This document shows positions 1-7,302 of a DNA stretch of 10,177 bases, one piece after another. This stretch comes from Alistipes sp. Its GTDB lineage: Bacteria > Bacteroidota > Bacteroidia > Bacteroidales > Rikenellaceae. Both the position numbers and the translations under genes were made by a program. The stretch is taken from contig JAGBWT010000190.1 of assembly GCA_017629615.1 (NCBI GenBank), forward strand, positions 1-10,177. The letters are read 5' to 3'. Under the pieces are notes generated by a model. That model was not told the DNA's origin and did not search any database. It saw nothing but the letters and a program-made list of their open reading frames with translations. Position 1 is the first letter of the stretch. The number at the start of each line of letters is the position of its first letter.

Positions 1-9
1 AGGGGTGAT

Positions 10-45
10 GGGTAGATTGGGTAGATTGAGTAGTCTGGGTAGCCT
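10..45. repeat. Nonamer tandem array, four units of consensus GGGTAGNNT
   Basis: Four consecutive 9-nt units: gggtagatt, gggtagatt, gagtagtct, gggtagcct. The first two are identical and the others keep the GTAG core. The array lies in the non-coding region downstream of the minus-strand gene that ends at 132. A related three-unit array with the same period and core is at 8993-9019. The repeat itself is read directly; its function is unknown. Confidence 0.85.
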
Positions 46-57
46 GAAAACAAACAA

Positions 58-87
58 CCCAGCACAACCCAGCACAACCCAGCACAA
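58..87. repeat. Three perfect copies of a 10-nt direct repeat
   Basis: The unit cccagcacaa occurs three times head to tail without a mismatch. It sits between the nonamer array (10-45) and a CTACCC-containing arm (88-100), so it forms most of the loop of the potential hairpin described for 9-100. No coding role is apparent. A perfect short array of this kind is prone to copy-number change by slippage. Confidence 0.9.
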
Positions 88-131
88 CCTATTCTACCCA
101 GCCAAGCCCAGCCTCCCCAGCCCGAAGACTG

Positions 132-2921
132 CTAATACAGGTTTTTGGTTTTGACCTCGATTGTGGCGTGGTGGCGGCACAATTCACCCTCGTCGGTGAT
201 ACCCTCGACAACAATGTCGTAGGTGCCACTGCGGTCGGCGGTATAGAACGAGACGATAGCACGACCCGAGATGTCGGTTCTGACGAGTGGCTCCCAAGCG
301 ATAGTCGAACGCATATCCTGGATATTGGTCAGACGCGATTGGAGGGTAGGGTATTTAGGTTTATAGAACTCGGCAGGTTTTTGGCAACCACGCACCACAA
401 CGCGAGCCATAGAGTCGCTCGTTACGGTGTTGTAGAGACCCTCCTGGCTCACCTCCATCAAGATAGCGCCCGCAGGTGCGGCCAAGCCGAGCATATGTGC
501 GCCTCGGCCATCGACAAACGAGAGTCGCTCGATATACTTGGTGTCGTATTGGTCGATTATGCTGATGTCGGAGATGTTGCCGTTGATGTATAGTTCGGGC
601 GTGTTGAAGTCGGTGTCATTTGACGGAATCTCTTGCATAAAACTTACGTCCGAAACTTCGTCGCTACCACCGTTGAGGTCGATTGACTCCTCGTGTGCAA
701 GGCCTACGTTAATCGAGCGGTCGGAGTACTCCTTGCGGGTGGTGATGGTGCCTCCCAATACGTCCAACTCCTTGAAGGTCATCAGTGCATCGTAGACCGT
801 CGCAAAGCGCGAGAGGTCGCCGTGCAGCATACTGCCCATATTGCCCGTCGCGAAGAATGGTGAGGTGCGCTTACGGCCCAAAACGACAATCTCCTCGATG
901 TCGATAATGCGCTCGCCACCCTCGTAGAAGTAGCGCTCTTTGGCACGCGAGAGGAAGGCGTCGGGAATCTGCTGTGTCGGGCGCTTATAGTGGTCGCGAC
1001 TATGGTCGGTGGCGATGACAGGGAAGTTCTCGGTCTCGATTTCGATGCGCACCGAGCGGTCCTTGCCCTTCTTGTTGAGGGCCTGCACCAGATAGGTGTT
1101 GGTCTCTGTTGCATCGAGGCCCGATACGATAAAGTTGTTATGCTCGTTCAGCTCGAATTGGTTGAACTCTTTGGTCTTGGTGTCCATAACCACGATGCTT
1201 GGCTTCTTTGCACGGCCGAAGAGTCCGAATACCGAACCAAGAATGCGAGGCGAGTCCTCGATAGGGTACATTATGCGAGGGAACTTGTGGGCGATAATAT
1301 CTTCGAGCGAGTAACGACGCCAGCCGTTGGTCATCATCACAAGGTCGAGGTGTGCCATACGGCTCTCCGAGTTGTCGATAAAGTAGTAACCTGCCTCCTC
1401 GACATCGCCTTTGAGGTCCGACGAGAGCAGCATATAGGAGAGGATATTCGGAGCCGAAGGGTTGAGCTTGACGAGGTTGTTGTCGGTGACCGTCATCGAG
1501 AAGCTGCCACTTGCAGGCTTGCCCTCCGAGTCTTTGACGTCGAGCGTCAGGAAAACCTGGTCGCGCTGCTCGAAGATGCTCTTCTCGGTTTGTATATCGG
1601 CTTGCGCATAGCGGTTGTCGCGGACGTAGAAGAGTCGCTCGGCAACGATGCGATGCGATGCGCGATTGACAATCGAAACCTGCGCGATACCGTCGAAGAG
1701 GTCGCGGTTGAGGATTCGGGCCGGACGCGAGAGGTCGTTGATGATTGTCATCACGGCTCCGCGGGAGTGTATGACTGCGACATAGTCGGCAATGTTGAGC
1801 GATGGGGTGGCTTGTGCCAATATCGTATGGGAGTCTTTGCCGCGAACGACTCGCAACGCAACACCGTCGGTGGCTACCTGCGGCAGGTCGAAACGCTTGG
1901 TAAGGCCATCGGGTGATGTGACCTCGGCATAGTATTGGTGGCCGGCTTCGGCTCGCATAATAAGGCGACCCATACCGTTATGCTCGCTTTTGATTTGGGC
2001 AATCTCGCTACCGTCGGCCGCGTCGCAAATGCGACCCGAAACCTCGACCGACTTGCCATTGCTACCCTGCGCCTTGAATGCCGTAACCTGTACCATTCCC
2101 GCTATCAGATTACCGCCCTCGGGGCAGAACTGTACGTCGAAGTCGTCGGAGAACGAAGGCATTGGGATTATGCGCGTCAGGTCGCGACTGTTGGCTCGCA
2201 CTTGGAGTTCGATAAAGTCTTTTTGCTCTTCGCTTGGGCGGAATTTGACCTCGATTGTGCCATCTTTGCTTGTACGAGCCGAGCCGTTACGCGACTTGTC
2301 GTCGAGTATGGTGCGGTAGCGTACGGGGGTCGATGCTATCGGCAGTGCGTTCTGGTCGGAGATACGGATAAAGGCCGAAACTGTGCCGTTGTCGTGGGTC
2401 TGGTAGCTTACCGACGTAAGGATTGCGTCGTCGATGAAGTTGCCGATATAAATCTCTTTTGAGAAGAAGTAACCCATATCGAAATTGGTCATCCAACGTG
2501 TGTAGGCACGTAGCGTATAGCGACCCGATGTAAGGCGTGGCGAGAGGTTGAAGGTGCCGATAAACTGCCTCTTGGTTGAACTGATTTTGACGCGCTCAAT
2601 GAGTCGTCCTTCGGGGCTGATAAGTTCGGCATAGACAAAGGCACTCGACGAGATGCGCGTCAGGAGTGTTGCGTGGACGAGGTGGCCACTGAAAAAGATG
2701 GTCTCGCCTGCGCTGTAATAGGGTTTGTCGGTCATCAGGTACAACTTCTCGAAGATGCCGCCATTCTGATAGAATTGGGTGTAGTCGTCGCGCAGTTGTT
2801 CGCCAAAAGGCTTGGGTGGAGCAACCGTTTCGGGCGCACCCTTTGAGCCTTTGCCCGATTGAGCCAACACGCTTGTAGTGAGGGCAAAAGCCAATATGAT
2901 AAATGCGAAAAGTCGTTTCAT
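132..2921 (-). CDS. Exported MG2-like domain protein with a TonB plug-like region but no barrel
   Basis: A 929-aa protein. I start it at the ATG at 2921 because a typical signal peptide follows (MKRLFAFIILAFALTTSVLA, then Q21) and because the best -7 box lies at 2939-2946, inside the possible 19-residue extension. Residues 55-160 look like a macroglobulin MG2 domain (KLYLMTDKPYYSAGETIFF, then RYTLRAYTRWM). The middle, roughly 170-630, resembles beta-sandwich repeats, including a further strand-rich part near 440-480. Residues 675-825 resemble a TonB plug: EEIVVLGRK, VYDALMTF, ELYINGNISD, and ILMEV near 820. The C-terminal part, 868-912, carries DMRSTIAWEPLVRTD and GTYDIVVEGITDEG, typical of this Bacteroidetes family. 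No outer-membrane barrel follows, so it is unlikely to be a transporter itself. It probably acts in the periplasm or at the outer membrane; its substrate or partner is unknown. It is transcribed divergently from the esterase gene. Confidence 0.85.
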   Translation of the reverse strand: MKRLFAFIILAFALTTSVLAQSGKGSKGAPETVAPPKPFGEQLRDDYTQFYQNGGIFEKLYLMTDKPYYSAGETIFFSGHLVHATLLTRISSSAFVYAELISPEGRLIERVKISSTKRQFIGTFNLSPRLTSGRYTLRAYTRWMTNFDMGYFFSKEIYIGNFIDDAILTSVSYQTHDNGTVSAFIRISDQNALPIASTPVRYRTILDDKSRNGSARTSKDGTIEVKFRPSEEQKDFIELQVRANSRDLTRIIPMPSFSDDFDVQFCPEGGNLIAGMVQVTAFKAQGSNGKSVEVSGRICDAADGSEIAQIKSEHNGMGRLIMRAEAGHQYYAEVTSPDGLTKRFDLPQVATDGVALRVVRGKDSHTILAQATPSLNIADYVAVIHSRGAVMTIINDLSRPARILNRDLFDGIAQVSIVNRASHRIVAERLFYVRDNRYAQADIQTEKSIFEQRDQVFLTLDVKDSEGKPASGSFSMTVTDNNLVKLNPSAPNILSYMLLSSDLKGDVEEAGYYFIDNSESRMAHLDLVMMTNGWRRYSLEDIIAHKFPRIMYPIEDSPRILGSVFGLFGRAKKPSIVVMDTKTKEFNQFELNEHNNFIVSGLDATETNTYLVQALNKKGKDRSVRIEIETENFPVIATDHSRDHYKRPTQQIPDAFLSRAKERYFYEGGERIIDIEEIVVLGRKRTSPFFATGNMGSMLHGDLSRFATVYDALMTFKELDVLGGTITTRKEYSDRSINVGLAHEESIDLNGGSDEVSDVSFMQEIPSNDTDFNTPELYINGNISDISIIDQYDTKYIERLSFVDGRGAHMLGLAAPAGAILMEVSQEGLYNTVTSDSMARVVVRGCQKPAEFYKPKYPTLQSRLTNIQDMRSTIAWEPLVRTDISGRAIVSFYTADRSGTYDIVVEGITDEGELCRHHATIEVKTKNLY

Positions 2922-2938
2922 TGTAAGCAATATTTTTT

Positions 2939-2946
2939 CAAAGATA
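2939..2946 (-). promoter_or_regulatory. Bacteroidetes -7 box (TATCTTTG) for the MG2 protein gene
   Basis: The minus strand reads TATCTTTG, an exact match to the Bacteroidetes sigma-ABfr -7 consensus TAnnTTTG, 17 nt upstream of the ATG at 2921. No convincing -33 TTTG is visible at the usual distance. Transcription from here would give a very short leader and supports the internal start at 2921. Confidence 0.65.
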
Positions 2947-3024
2947 AGCAATTTTGTCGATTCTTGGTGCGTTATCATATAAAAAGATGCAAAAAGTCCC
3001 CGAAAATTAAATGCAGATGTAATA

Positions 3025-3046
3025 ATTTACCCAAAATGGGATAAAT
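3025..3046. promoter_or_regulatory. Possible operator hairpin or dyad upstream of the esterase promoter
   Basis: ATTTACCC (3025-3032) and GGGATAAAT (3038-3046) form an interrupted dyad around AAAAT, with one unpaired base. It lies between the two divergent promoters, about where the -33 region of the esterase promoter should be. A regulator binding site is an inference from position and symmetry only. Confidence 0.25.
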
Positions 3047-3053
3047 ATCCGAA

Positions 3054-3068
3054 AAAGATATATCTTTG
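3054..3068 (+). promoter_or_regulatory. -7 box (TATCTTTG) for the esterase gene, embedded in a 14-bp perfect palindrome
   Basis: TATCTTTG at 3061-3068 matches TAnnTTTG exactly and lies 32 nt before the ATG at 3101. The -7 box is the right half of the perfect palindrome AAAGATATATCTTT (3054-3067). I see no clear -33 element. Symmetry over a promoter may indicate repressor binding or may be chance in AT-rich DNA. Confidence 0.65.
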
Positions 3069-3100
3069 CAAACAGATTGAATCAAACCAACATTTTTGTT

Positions 3101-5044
3101 ATGAAAAACTTAAAACGTATTCTTGTAGCAGTCGTGATGCTCATCTCGGCTGTTTGTGTTTCGGCCGAGGAGCAGAAGCCAACAGGCCTCATCTTGCCAT
3201 CGGTTGTTAGCGACAATATGGTGTTGCAACAGAACGAAACAGTTAATATTTGGGGTTGGGCAAAGCCAAAGGCGAAGGTTACTGTCGCTGCCGATTGGGT
3301 TGCAGGAAAGCCTATTCAGACCAAAGCCGACAAGGAGGGTTTCTGGATTGTACCTTTGGAGACTACGGCTGCAAGCTTCACCCCGCACACTATCGTAATT
3401 ACCGCAGGTAAGGAGAGTGTAGAGTTGAAGAATGTCCTCTTTGGTGAGGTATGGCTCTGCTCGGGTCAGTCGAATATGGAGTTCAAGGTTGGCAAAACAA
3501 CCGACTTGAAAGACGATTTGAAGGGCGAAATGAACACCTCTATCCGCCTCTTCTGCACGGGTCGTATCTCGTCGGAGACTCCGCAGAACGATGTTCCGCA
3601 GCATAACGACGGCAAGGGTAACTACAACACCAAGTGGGTTGAGTGCAATGCTACCGATTTGGCTGTATTCTCGGCTGTGGCTTATGGCTTCGGTAAGGAG
3701 TTGCAGGAGAAACTTAATGTGCCTATCGGTCTGATTGACGCTTCGTTTGGTGGTACTTTCGTTGAGGGTTGGATTAAGAAGGAGGTTATCGATGCCGATA
3801 CCAAAGTCTTTGCCGACTGCAACAAGATTAAGCACAAGGTGTGGGCAGGTAAGCCATCGCACCTCTACAATGCCAATATCTATCCTATCCGCCACACCTC
3901 GCTCGCCGGTGTTATCTGGTATCAGGGATGTGCCAACGTTGCTTCGTCGCCTCGTGGCTATGCTCACTCGTTGGAGGTGCTGATTAACTCGTGGCGCGAG
4001 GAGTTCCGCAATCCGGATATGCCGTTCTACCTCGTAGAGTTGGTCCCTTATACCTATGGCGGTATCAAGGGTGGTCTGTTGCGTGAGTCGCAGGCAAAGG
4101 TTGCTGCGAAGGTTGCAAACTGCGAGATGGTTGCTACCAACGACCAGGTTGATATCCCTGCCGACATTCACCCTCGTAACAAGGCTGTTATCGCACACCG
4201 TCTTGCACAGTGTGCTTTGGGTGGTCACTATGGTAAGGAGGTTGGCGAATATCGCGCCCCTGCCTATGAGTCGATGAATATTGAGGGCGACAAGATTCGT
4301 ATCCGCTTCAAGAATGTACCGTCGTCGCTCGTCTCGACCCAGGAGAAGATTCTTGGTTTCCAGATTGGTGTGCCACATCCAAAGAACGATAAACTCCTTC
4401 GATTTGTACTTGCCGAAGCTTCGATTGAGGCTGACAACTCGATTTTGGTTTGGGCCGATGGTATCACTTCGCCGGTTGCCGTTCGCTACTGCTTCTGCGA
4501 GGAGGAGGGTACTATCCGTTCGGCCGAGGGTCTGCCATTGGTAGCCTTCCGTACCGATAAGAACCACCGCTCGAACTGCGCTCGTCCGTATGTTGAGGCT
4601 CCGTCGGAGATTGCAATTACCTTCGAGGGTCCTGGCTATAAGCGTAGCACCTTCAAGAAGGGTGAGCATATGTGGCCAAACCTCAAACAGAAGTTGTCGA
4701 ACTCCTACCCTGCGGAGTATGAGGGCTTCCAGATGCTGACCTCCGACTCGAAGAAGAAGGTTAAGACCCCTGGCGGTAAGATTACGGCTCACGGCGATGG
4801 TTATGTATATTGCCTTGTTCGTAGCACGAGCGATATGCAGAAGATTGAGTACAAGACCAAGTGGCGTATTATGGTTCCAACCTTTACGAAGGCCGTTACC
4901 CCTGACGGCAAGAAGATTGGCTCGCAATATATTGCACGCTATCCTGTTAAGGCCGGTGATGTAGTGCAGTTGCCACGCGTACGCGACCACTACTCGGTAT
5001 TTGTGCTCGCAAAGGAGATTAACTATATCGATACCGCAGAATAA
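3101..5044 (+). CDS. Secreted sialate O-acetylesterase (SGNH/SASA family)
   Basis: A 647-aa protein predicted to remove O-acetyl groups from sialic acids or related sugars, acting outside the cytoplasm. The ATG at 3101 is chosen over the upstream TTG at 3077 because it begins a signal peptide (MKNLKRILVAVVMLISAVCVSA, cleavage near 22/23). Residues 27-115 form a beta-rich N-terminal domain (ILPSVVSDNMVLQ, WGWAKP) common in this family. The SGNH fold follows: SGQSNME with the probable nucleophile Ser124, SFGGTFVEGW near 215-224, WYQG at 273-276, and the D-x-H pair Asp355/His357 in ADIHPRNK. All core catalytic elements are present, but the usual Glu after WYQG is Cys277. Residues from about 510 to 647 form an extra C-terminal region I cannot assign. 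The gene is monocistronic in appearance, with its own promoter and a downstream terminator. Family assignment is firm; the exact substrate is inferred. Confidence 0.9.
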   Translation: MKNLKRILVAVVMLISAVCVSAEEQKPTGLILPSVVSDNMVLQQNETVNIWGWAKPKAKVTVAADWVAGKPIQTKADKEGFWIVPLETTAASFTPHTIVITAGKESVELKNVLFGEVWLCSGQSNMEFKVGKTTDLKDDLKGEMNTSIRLFCTGRISSETPQNDVPQHNDGKGNYNTKWVECNATDLAVFSAVAYGFGKELQEKLNVPIGLIDASFGGTFVEGWIKKEVIDADTKVFADCNKIKHKVWAGKPSHLYNANIYPIRHTSLAGVIWYQGCANVASSPRGYAHSLEVLINSWREEFRNPDMPFYLVELVPYTYGGIKGGLLRESQAKVAAKVANCEMVATNDQVDIPADIHPRNKAVIAHRLAQCALGGHYGKEVGEYRAPAYESMNIEGDKIRIRFKNVPSSLVSTQEKILGFQIGVPHPKNDKLLRFVLAEASIEADNSILVWADGITSPVAVRYCFCEEEGTIRSAEGLPLVAFRTDKNHRSNCARPYVEAPSEIAITFEGPGYKRSTFKKGEHMWPNLKQKLSNSYPAEYEGFQMLTSDSKKKVKTPGGKITAHGDGYVYCLVRSTSDMQKIEYKTKWRIMVPTFTKAVTPDGKKIGSQYIARYPVKAGDVVQLPRVRDHYSVFVLAKEINYIDTAE

Positions 5045-5070
5045 TAGTAAGGTTTGCTCGATTTTGGAGG

Positions 5071-5188
5071 GAAGCTGTATAACAAGGTGTTTTCTGCGTT
5101 ACGCTCGTGCTTAAATGCTCATTTACGCCAAGTAAACTGCGCTTTTTCGCACTTCGCAAGCCTTGAAATCCCTCTTGTTATACAGCTT
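5071..5188 (+). repeat. Non-coding inverted-repeat element (about 117 bp, MITE-like or 3' UTR repeat)
   Basis: Perfect 15-nt inverted arms, AAGCTGTATAACAAG (5072-5086) and CTTGTTATACAGCTT (5174-5188), enclose 87 nt with smaller hairpins: TTTAC/GTAAA at 5122-5136 and TGCG/CGCA at 5138-5151. The left 33 nt (5071-5103) recur at 9106-9138 on the minus strand with three differences. No flanking target-site duplication is visible, so transposition is not shown. It begins 27 nt after the esterase stop codon. A TTG-initiated open frame runs through it but has no protein-like features. Confidence 0.75.
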
Positions 5189-5196
5189 TCAACAAT

Positions 5197-5236
5197 AAAG
5201 GGTGTGTCTAAAAAACTTGTTAGACGCACCTTTTTT
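5197..5236 (+). terminator. Strong rho-independent terminator after the esterase gene
   Basis: GGTGTGTCTAA (5201-5211) pairs with TTAGACGCACC (5220-5230) with one G-U pair, around the loop aaaacttg. The stem can extend through AAAG (5197-5200) pairing into the T-run. Six T residues follow immediately (5231-5236). It ends transcription from the esterase and its repeat element before pyrH. Confidence 0.85.
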
Positions 5237-5247
5237 GTTTTTGAGCC

Positions 5248-5277
5248 TTGCAAATCGGAATAATTTTCGTAAATTCG
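5248..5277 (+). promoter_or_regulatory. Probable promoter for the pyrH-tlpA-frr cluster
   Basis: A TTG at 5248-5250 is followed after 19 nt by TAAATTCG (5270-5277), a one-mismatch version of TAnnTTTG. It lies directly after the terminator and 24 nt before the pyrH ATG, where a promoter is expected. An alternative -7 box is TAATTTTC at 5261-5268. Confidence 0.45.
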
Positions 5278-5301
5278 CGCTATAAAGCAATATTGTAACC
5301 T

Positions 5302-6009
5302 ATGAAATACAAGCGCATATTACTCAAATTGAGTGGCGAGTCTTTGCAGGGCGAGCAGAAGTACGGAATTTCGATGGAGCAACTTCGCTCCTATGCACTC
5401 CAAATCAAGGAGGCTGTGGCTATGGGTGTCGAGGTGGGCATCGTTATCGGTGGCGGTAATATCTTCCGCGGTTTGCAGGGGGCAAAACGTGGCTTCGACC
5501 GCGTGAAGGGCGACCAGATGGGTATGCTCGCAACGATTATCAACTCGCTCGGTTTGCAGGCTGTGCTTGCCGACGAGGGTGTGAAGTGCAAGGTGCTGAC
5601 CTCGATTCGTATGGAGCCTATCGGCGAGTACTATTCGAAGGATAAGGCTCTCGAATATCTCCGAGCAGGCTATGTCGTTATCATCGGTGGTGGTACCTCC
5701 AACCCATACTTCTCGACCGATACGGCTTCGGCTCTGCGTGGTATCGAAATCGAGGCCGACGGCTTCTTCAAGGGTACGCGTGTCGATGGTATCTATACGG
5801 CCGACCCCGAAAAAGACCCAACGGCTACACGTTTCGACGAGATTACCTTCGACGAGATTTATGCACGCAATTTGAAGATAATGGATATGACGGCCTTTAC
5901 GCTTTGTCGTGAGAACGGCCTCGATATTATTGTTTTCGATATGGATACTCCGGGCAACCTGATGAAGGTGCTGTCGGGCGAGCCTATCGGAACGACGGTT
6001 CACAAATAG
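5302..6009 (+). CDS. pyrH: UMP kinase (uridylate kinase)
   Basis: A 235-aa cytoplasmic enzyme of the amino-acid kinase fold that phosphorylates UMP to UDP with ATP, a step of pyrimidine nucleotide synthesis. Visible family motifs, in order: KLSGESL (9-15, phosphate-binding lysine region), IGGGNIFRG (49-57), GGGTSNPYFSTDTAS (129-143, UMP site), DGIYTADPEKDP (162-173, nucleotide site) and DMTAFTLCRENGLDIIVF (195-212). The length is normal for bacterial PyrH and all core motifs are intact. It is the first gene of a tight cluster; the next start codon is 10 nt after its stop. In many bacteria pyrH stands directly before frr, and here one gene lies between them. Bacterial UMP kinases are commonly regulated by UTP and GTP; nothing in the DNA shows more specific control. 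Confidence 0.97.
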   Translation: MKYKRILLKLSGESLQGEQKYGISMEQLRSYALQIKEAVAMGVEVGIVIGGGNIFRGLQGAKRGFDRVKGDQMGMLATIINSLGLQAVLADEGVKCKVLTSIRMEPIGEYYSKDKALEYLRAGYVVIIGGGTSNPYFSTDTASALRGIEIEADGFFKGTRVDGIYTADPEKDPTATRFDEITFDEIYARNLKIMDMTAFTLCRENGLDIIVFDMDTPGNLMKVLSGEPIGTTVHK

Positions 6010-6019
6010 TGTTTGAGTT

Positions 6020-6625
6020 ATGAGAGAGAGAAGACAAAAGAAGAGTAATTGGCTGTTGTTGGCTATGCTCGTTGCTGTGCTGGCTATCGTTGCAGTGTTG
6101 TTGTGGTGGAATCCACAGACTGCCGTAGCGGCCAATGTTGTTGCCCCATCGAGCCAGGATGTCGATGTCGAATCGACAACTATTGTCAAGAAGGGTAGTA
6201 TCGCTCCCGACTTTACGGTGCCGATGACCAACGGTAAGCGCATCAATCTCGAATCGTTGCGCGGTCGTGTGGTGCTGGTCAATTTCTGGGCGACGTGGTG
6301 TCCTCCGTGTCGCGAGGAGTTGGCGCGTGTCGAGAACGATATTTTGAAGCGTTTTAGTCAGGAGCACTTTGTCTTTCTGCCGATAGCGCGAGGCGAGGAT
6401 TACAACAAGGTCGAGGCCTTCCGTATGCGTATGGGCTACAAGTTCCCTATGGGCTACGATGCCGACCAGTCGATATATCACCGCTATGCGACCAACTATA
6501 TTCCGCGCAACTTCCTCGTAGACCGCAACGGCCGTGTTGTCTATGTGGGAGTGGGTTACGAGCGTGAGGAGTTCGTCGAGATGCTCAAAGTGATTCAGAA
6601 TACGATTGACAATAAAAACAATTAA
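6020..6625 (+). CDS. Membrane-anchored thioredoxin-fold thiol-disulfide oxidoreductase (TlpA/ResA-like)
   Basis: A 201-aa protein. The basic N-terminus (MRERRQKK) is followed by one hydrophobic segment (about 11-30), which should anchor the protein with its thioredoxin domain in the periplasm. The domain starts near 58 (KGSIAPDFTVPMTNGKRINL, the usual TlpA/AhpC-like entry). The redox motif is WATWCPPC (90-97) with Cys94 and Cys97, and the cis-proline is Pro162 in NYIPRNFLVDRNG. It is expected to reduce or transfer disulfides of exported proteins; partner proteins are not identifiable from the window. The gene lies between pyrH and frr with 10- and 13-nt gaps, so co-transcription is very likely. 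That position says little about function, since its neighbours are cytoplasmic housekeeping genes. I leave the symbol empty because the specific ortholog (resA, tlpA, other) cannot be decided by eye. Confidence 0.9.
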   Translation: MRERRQKKSNWLLLAMLVAVLAIVAVLLWWNPQTAVAANVVAPSSQDVDVESTTIVKKGSIAPDFTVPMTNGKRINLESLRGRVVLVNFWATWCPPCREELARVENDILKRFSQEHFVFLPIARGEDYNKVEAFRMRMGYKFPMGYDADQSIYHRYATNYIPRNFLVDRNGRVVYVGVGYEREEFVEMLKVIQNTIDNKNN

Positions 6626-6638
6626 ACAGATAGATACT

Positions 6639-7196
6639 ATGGATAGTAAGACCATTCTCGACAATGCCTCTGCGAAGATGCAAAAGGCTGTCGATTTCTT
6701 GGAGGATACGCTGCTCAATATCCGTGCAGGTAAGGCCTCGACCAATGTTCTTAATGGCGTTTTTGTCGATTACTATGGCTCGCAGACCCCGGTTTCGGGT
6801 GTTGCCAGCGTCACCGTGCCCGATGCAAAGACGATTTTGATTCAGCCGTGGGATAAGAATATGATTCGTCTTATCGAGAAGGCTATTCTCGACTCGAATA
6901 TCGGCCTTACACCGTCGAATAACGGTGAGCATATCCGCCTCTCGATGCCACCTCTTACCGAGGAGCGCCGTAAGGAGTTGGTGAAGCAGTCGAAGAACGA
7001 GGTTGAGAACGCCCGCATTTCGTTGCGTAACACTCGTCGCGATGCCGTTGAGCAGTTCAAGAAGGCTGTGAAAGAGGGTATGCCGGAGGACGAGAGCAAA
7101 GATGGCGAGGCACAAGTTCAGAAGTTGCTCGAAAAGTATAGCAAGATTGCCGATGCTGCCTTCGAGAAGAAGGAGAAGGAGATTATGACCGTATAG
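6639..7196 (+). CDS. frr: Ribosome recycling factor
   Basis: A 185-aa protein, the typical RRF length. With EF-G it splits the post-termination ribosome so that subunits can be reused. The ATG at 6639 (MDSKTILDNASAKM) gives the standard N-terminus; an upstream start at 6606 would overlap the preceding gene and add 11 unneeded residues. Family signatures: RAGKASTNVLNGVFVDYYGS (29-48), VPDAKTILIQPWDK (60-73), SNIGLTPSNNGEHIRLSMPP (86-105), LTEERRKELVK (106-116) and RNTRRDA (130-136). The long helices of domain I are evident in the charged C-terminal half. It is the last gene of the pyrH cluster and is followed by a hairpin at 7238-7270. Confidence 0.97.
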   Translation: MDSKTILDNASAKMQKAVDFLEDTLLNIRAGKASTNVLNGVFVDYYGSQTPVSGVASVTVPDAKTILIQPWDKNMIRLIEKAILDSNIGLTPSNNGEHIRLSMPPLTEERRKELVKQSKNEVENARISLRNTRRDAVEQFKKAVKEGMPEDESKDGEAQVQKLLEKYSKIADAAFEKKEKEIMTV

Positions 7197-7237
7197 TCGG
7201 CTCGATACAACTTGTTGTAAACTTCAAATCTATACAG

Positions 7238-7273
7238 AGGGGCTTCTCGGCAAGGCGTTGGGTAGCCCCTTTG
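7238..7273 (+). terminator. Likely intrinsic terminator after frr
   Basis: AGGGGCT (7238-7244) pairs perfectly with AGCCCCT (7264-7270) around a 19-nt loop, and TT-G follows. The stem is GC-rich but the U-run is short, so termination may be partial and some read-through into the sulfatase gene is possible. It lies 41 nt after the frr stop codon and 29 nt before the sulfatase start codon. Confidence 0.5.
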
Positions 7274-7302
7274 TGATTAGTGAAAATCCAAAACCAGAAA
7301 GA

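Larger units (their letters stand above)
9..100. other. Imperfect inverted repeat enclosing the tandem repeats, 3' of the MG2 protein gene
   Basis: The arm at 9-21 (tgggtagattggg) is nearly complementary to the arm at 88-100 (cctattctaccca), with two mismatched positions. The second nonamer at 19-27 could pair as an alternative. The structure lies 32 nt past the stop codon of the minus-strand gene, so it could form in that gene's 3' untranslated RNA and act as a 3' end or stability element. No U-run follows on the minus strand, so I do not call it an intrinsic terminator. Confidence 0.45.

Noticed and set aside
990..1916. Plus-strand open frame of 308 codons inside the MG2 protein gene
   Set aside because: It is a shadow of a strongly supported minus-strand gene and has no signal peptide, domain or upstream promoter.
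3110..4990. Long open frame on the strand opposite the esterase (626 codons)
   Set aside because: It mirrors the codon pattern of a well-supported esterase gene, has no recognisable domain, and spans the whole antisense region without its own signals.
5071..5188. Insertion sequence or MITE with target-site duplication
   Set aside because: The inverted arms are real, but the flanks (ttttggagg and tcaacaata) show no direct duplication and there is no transposase, so I call it only a repeat element.
5054..5263. A 69-codon open frame between the esterase and pyrH
   Set aside because: It starts with TTG, runs through the inverted-repeat element and the terminator hairpin, and has no protein-like features. 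The DNA structure explains this region better.
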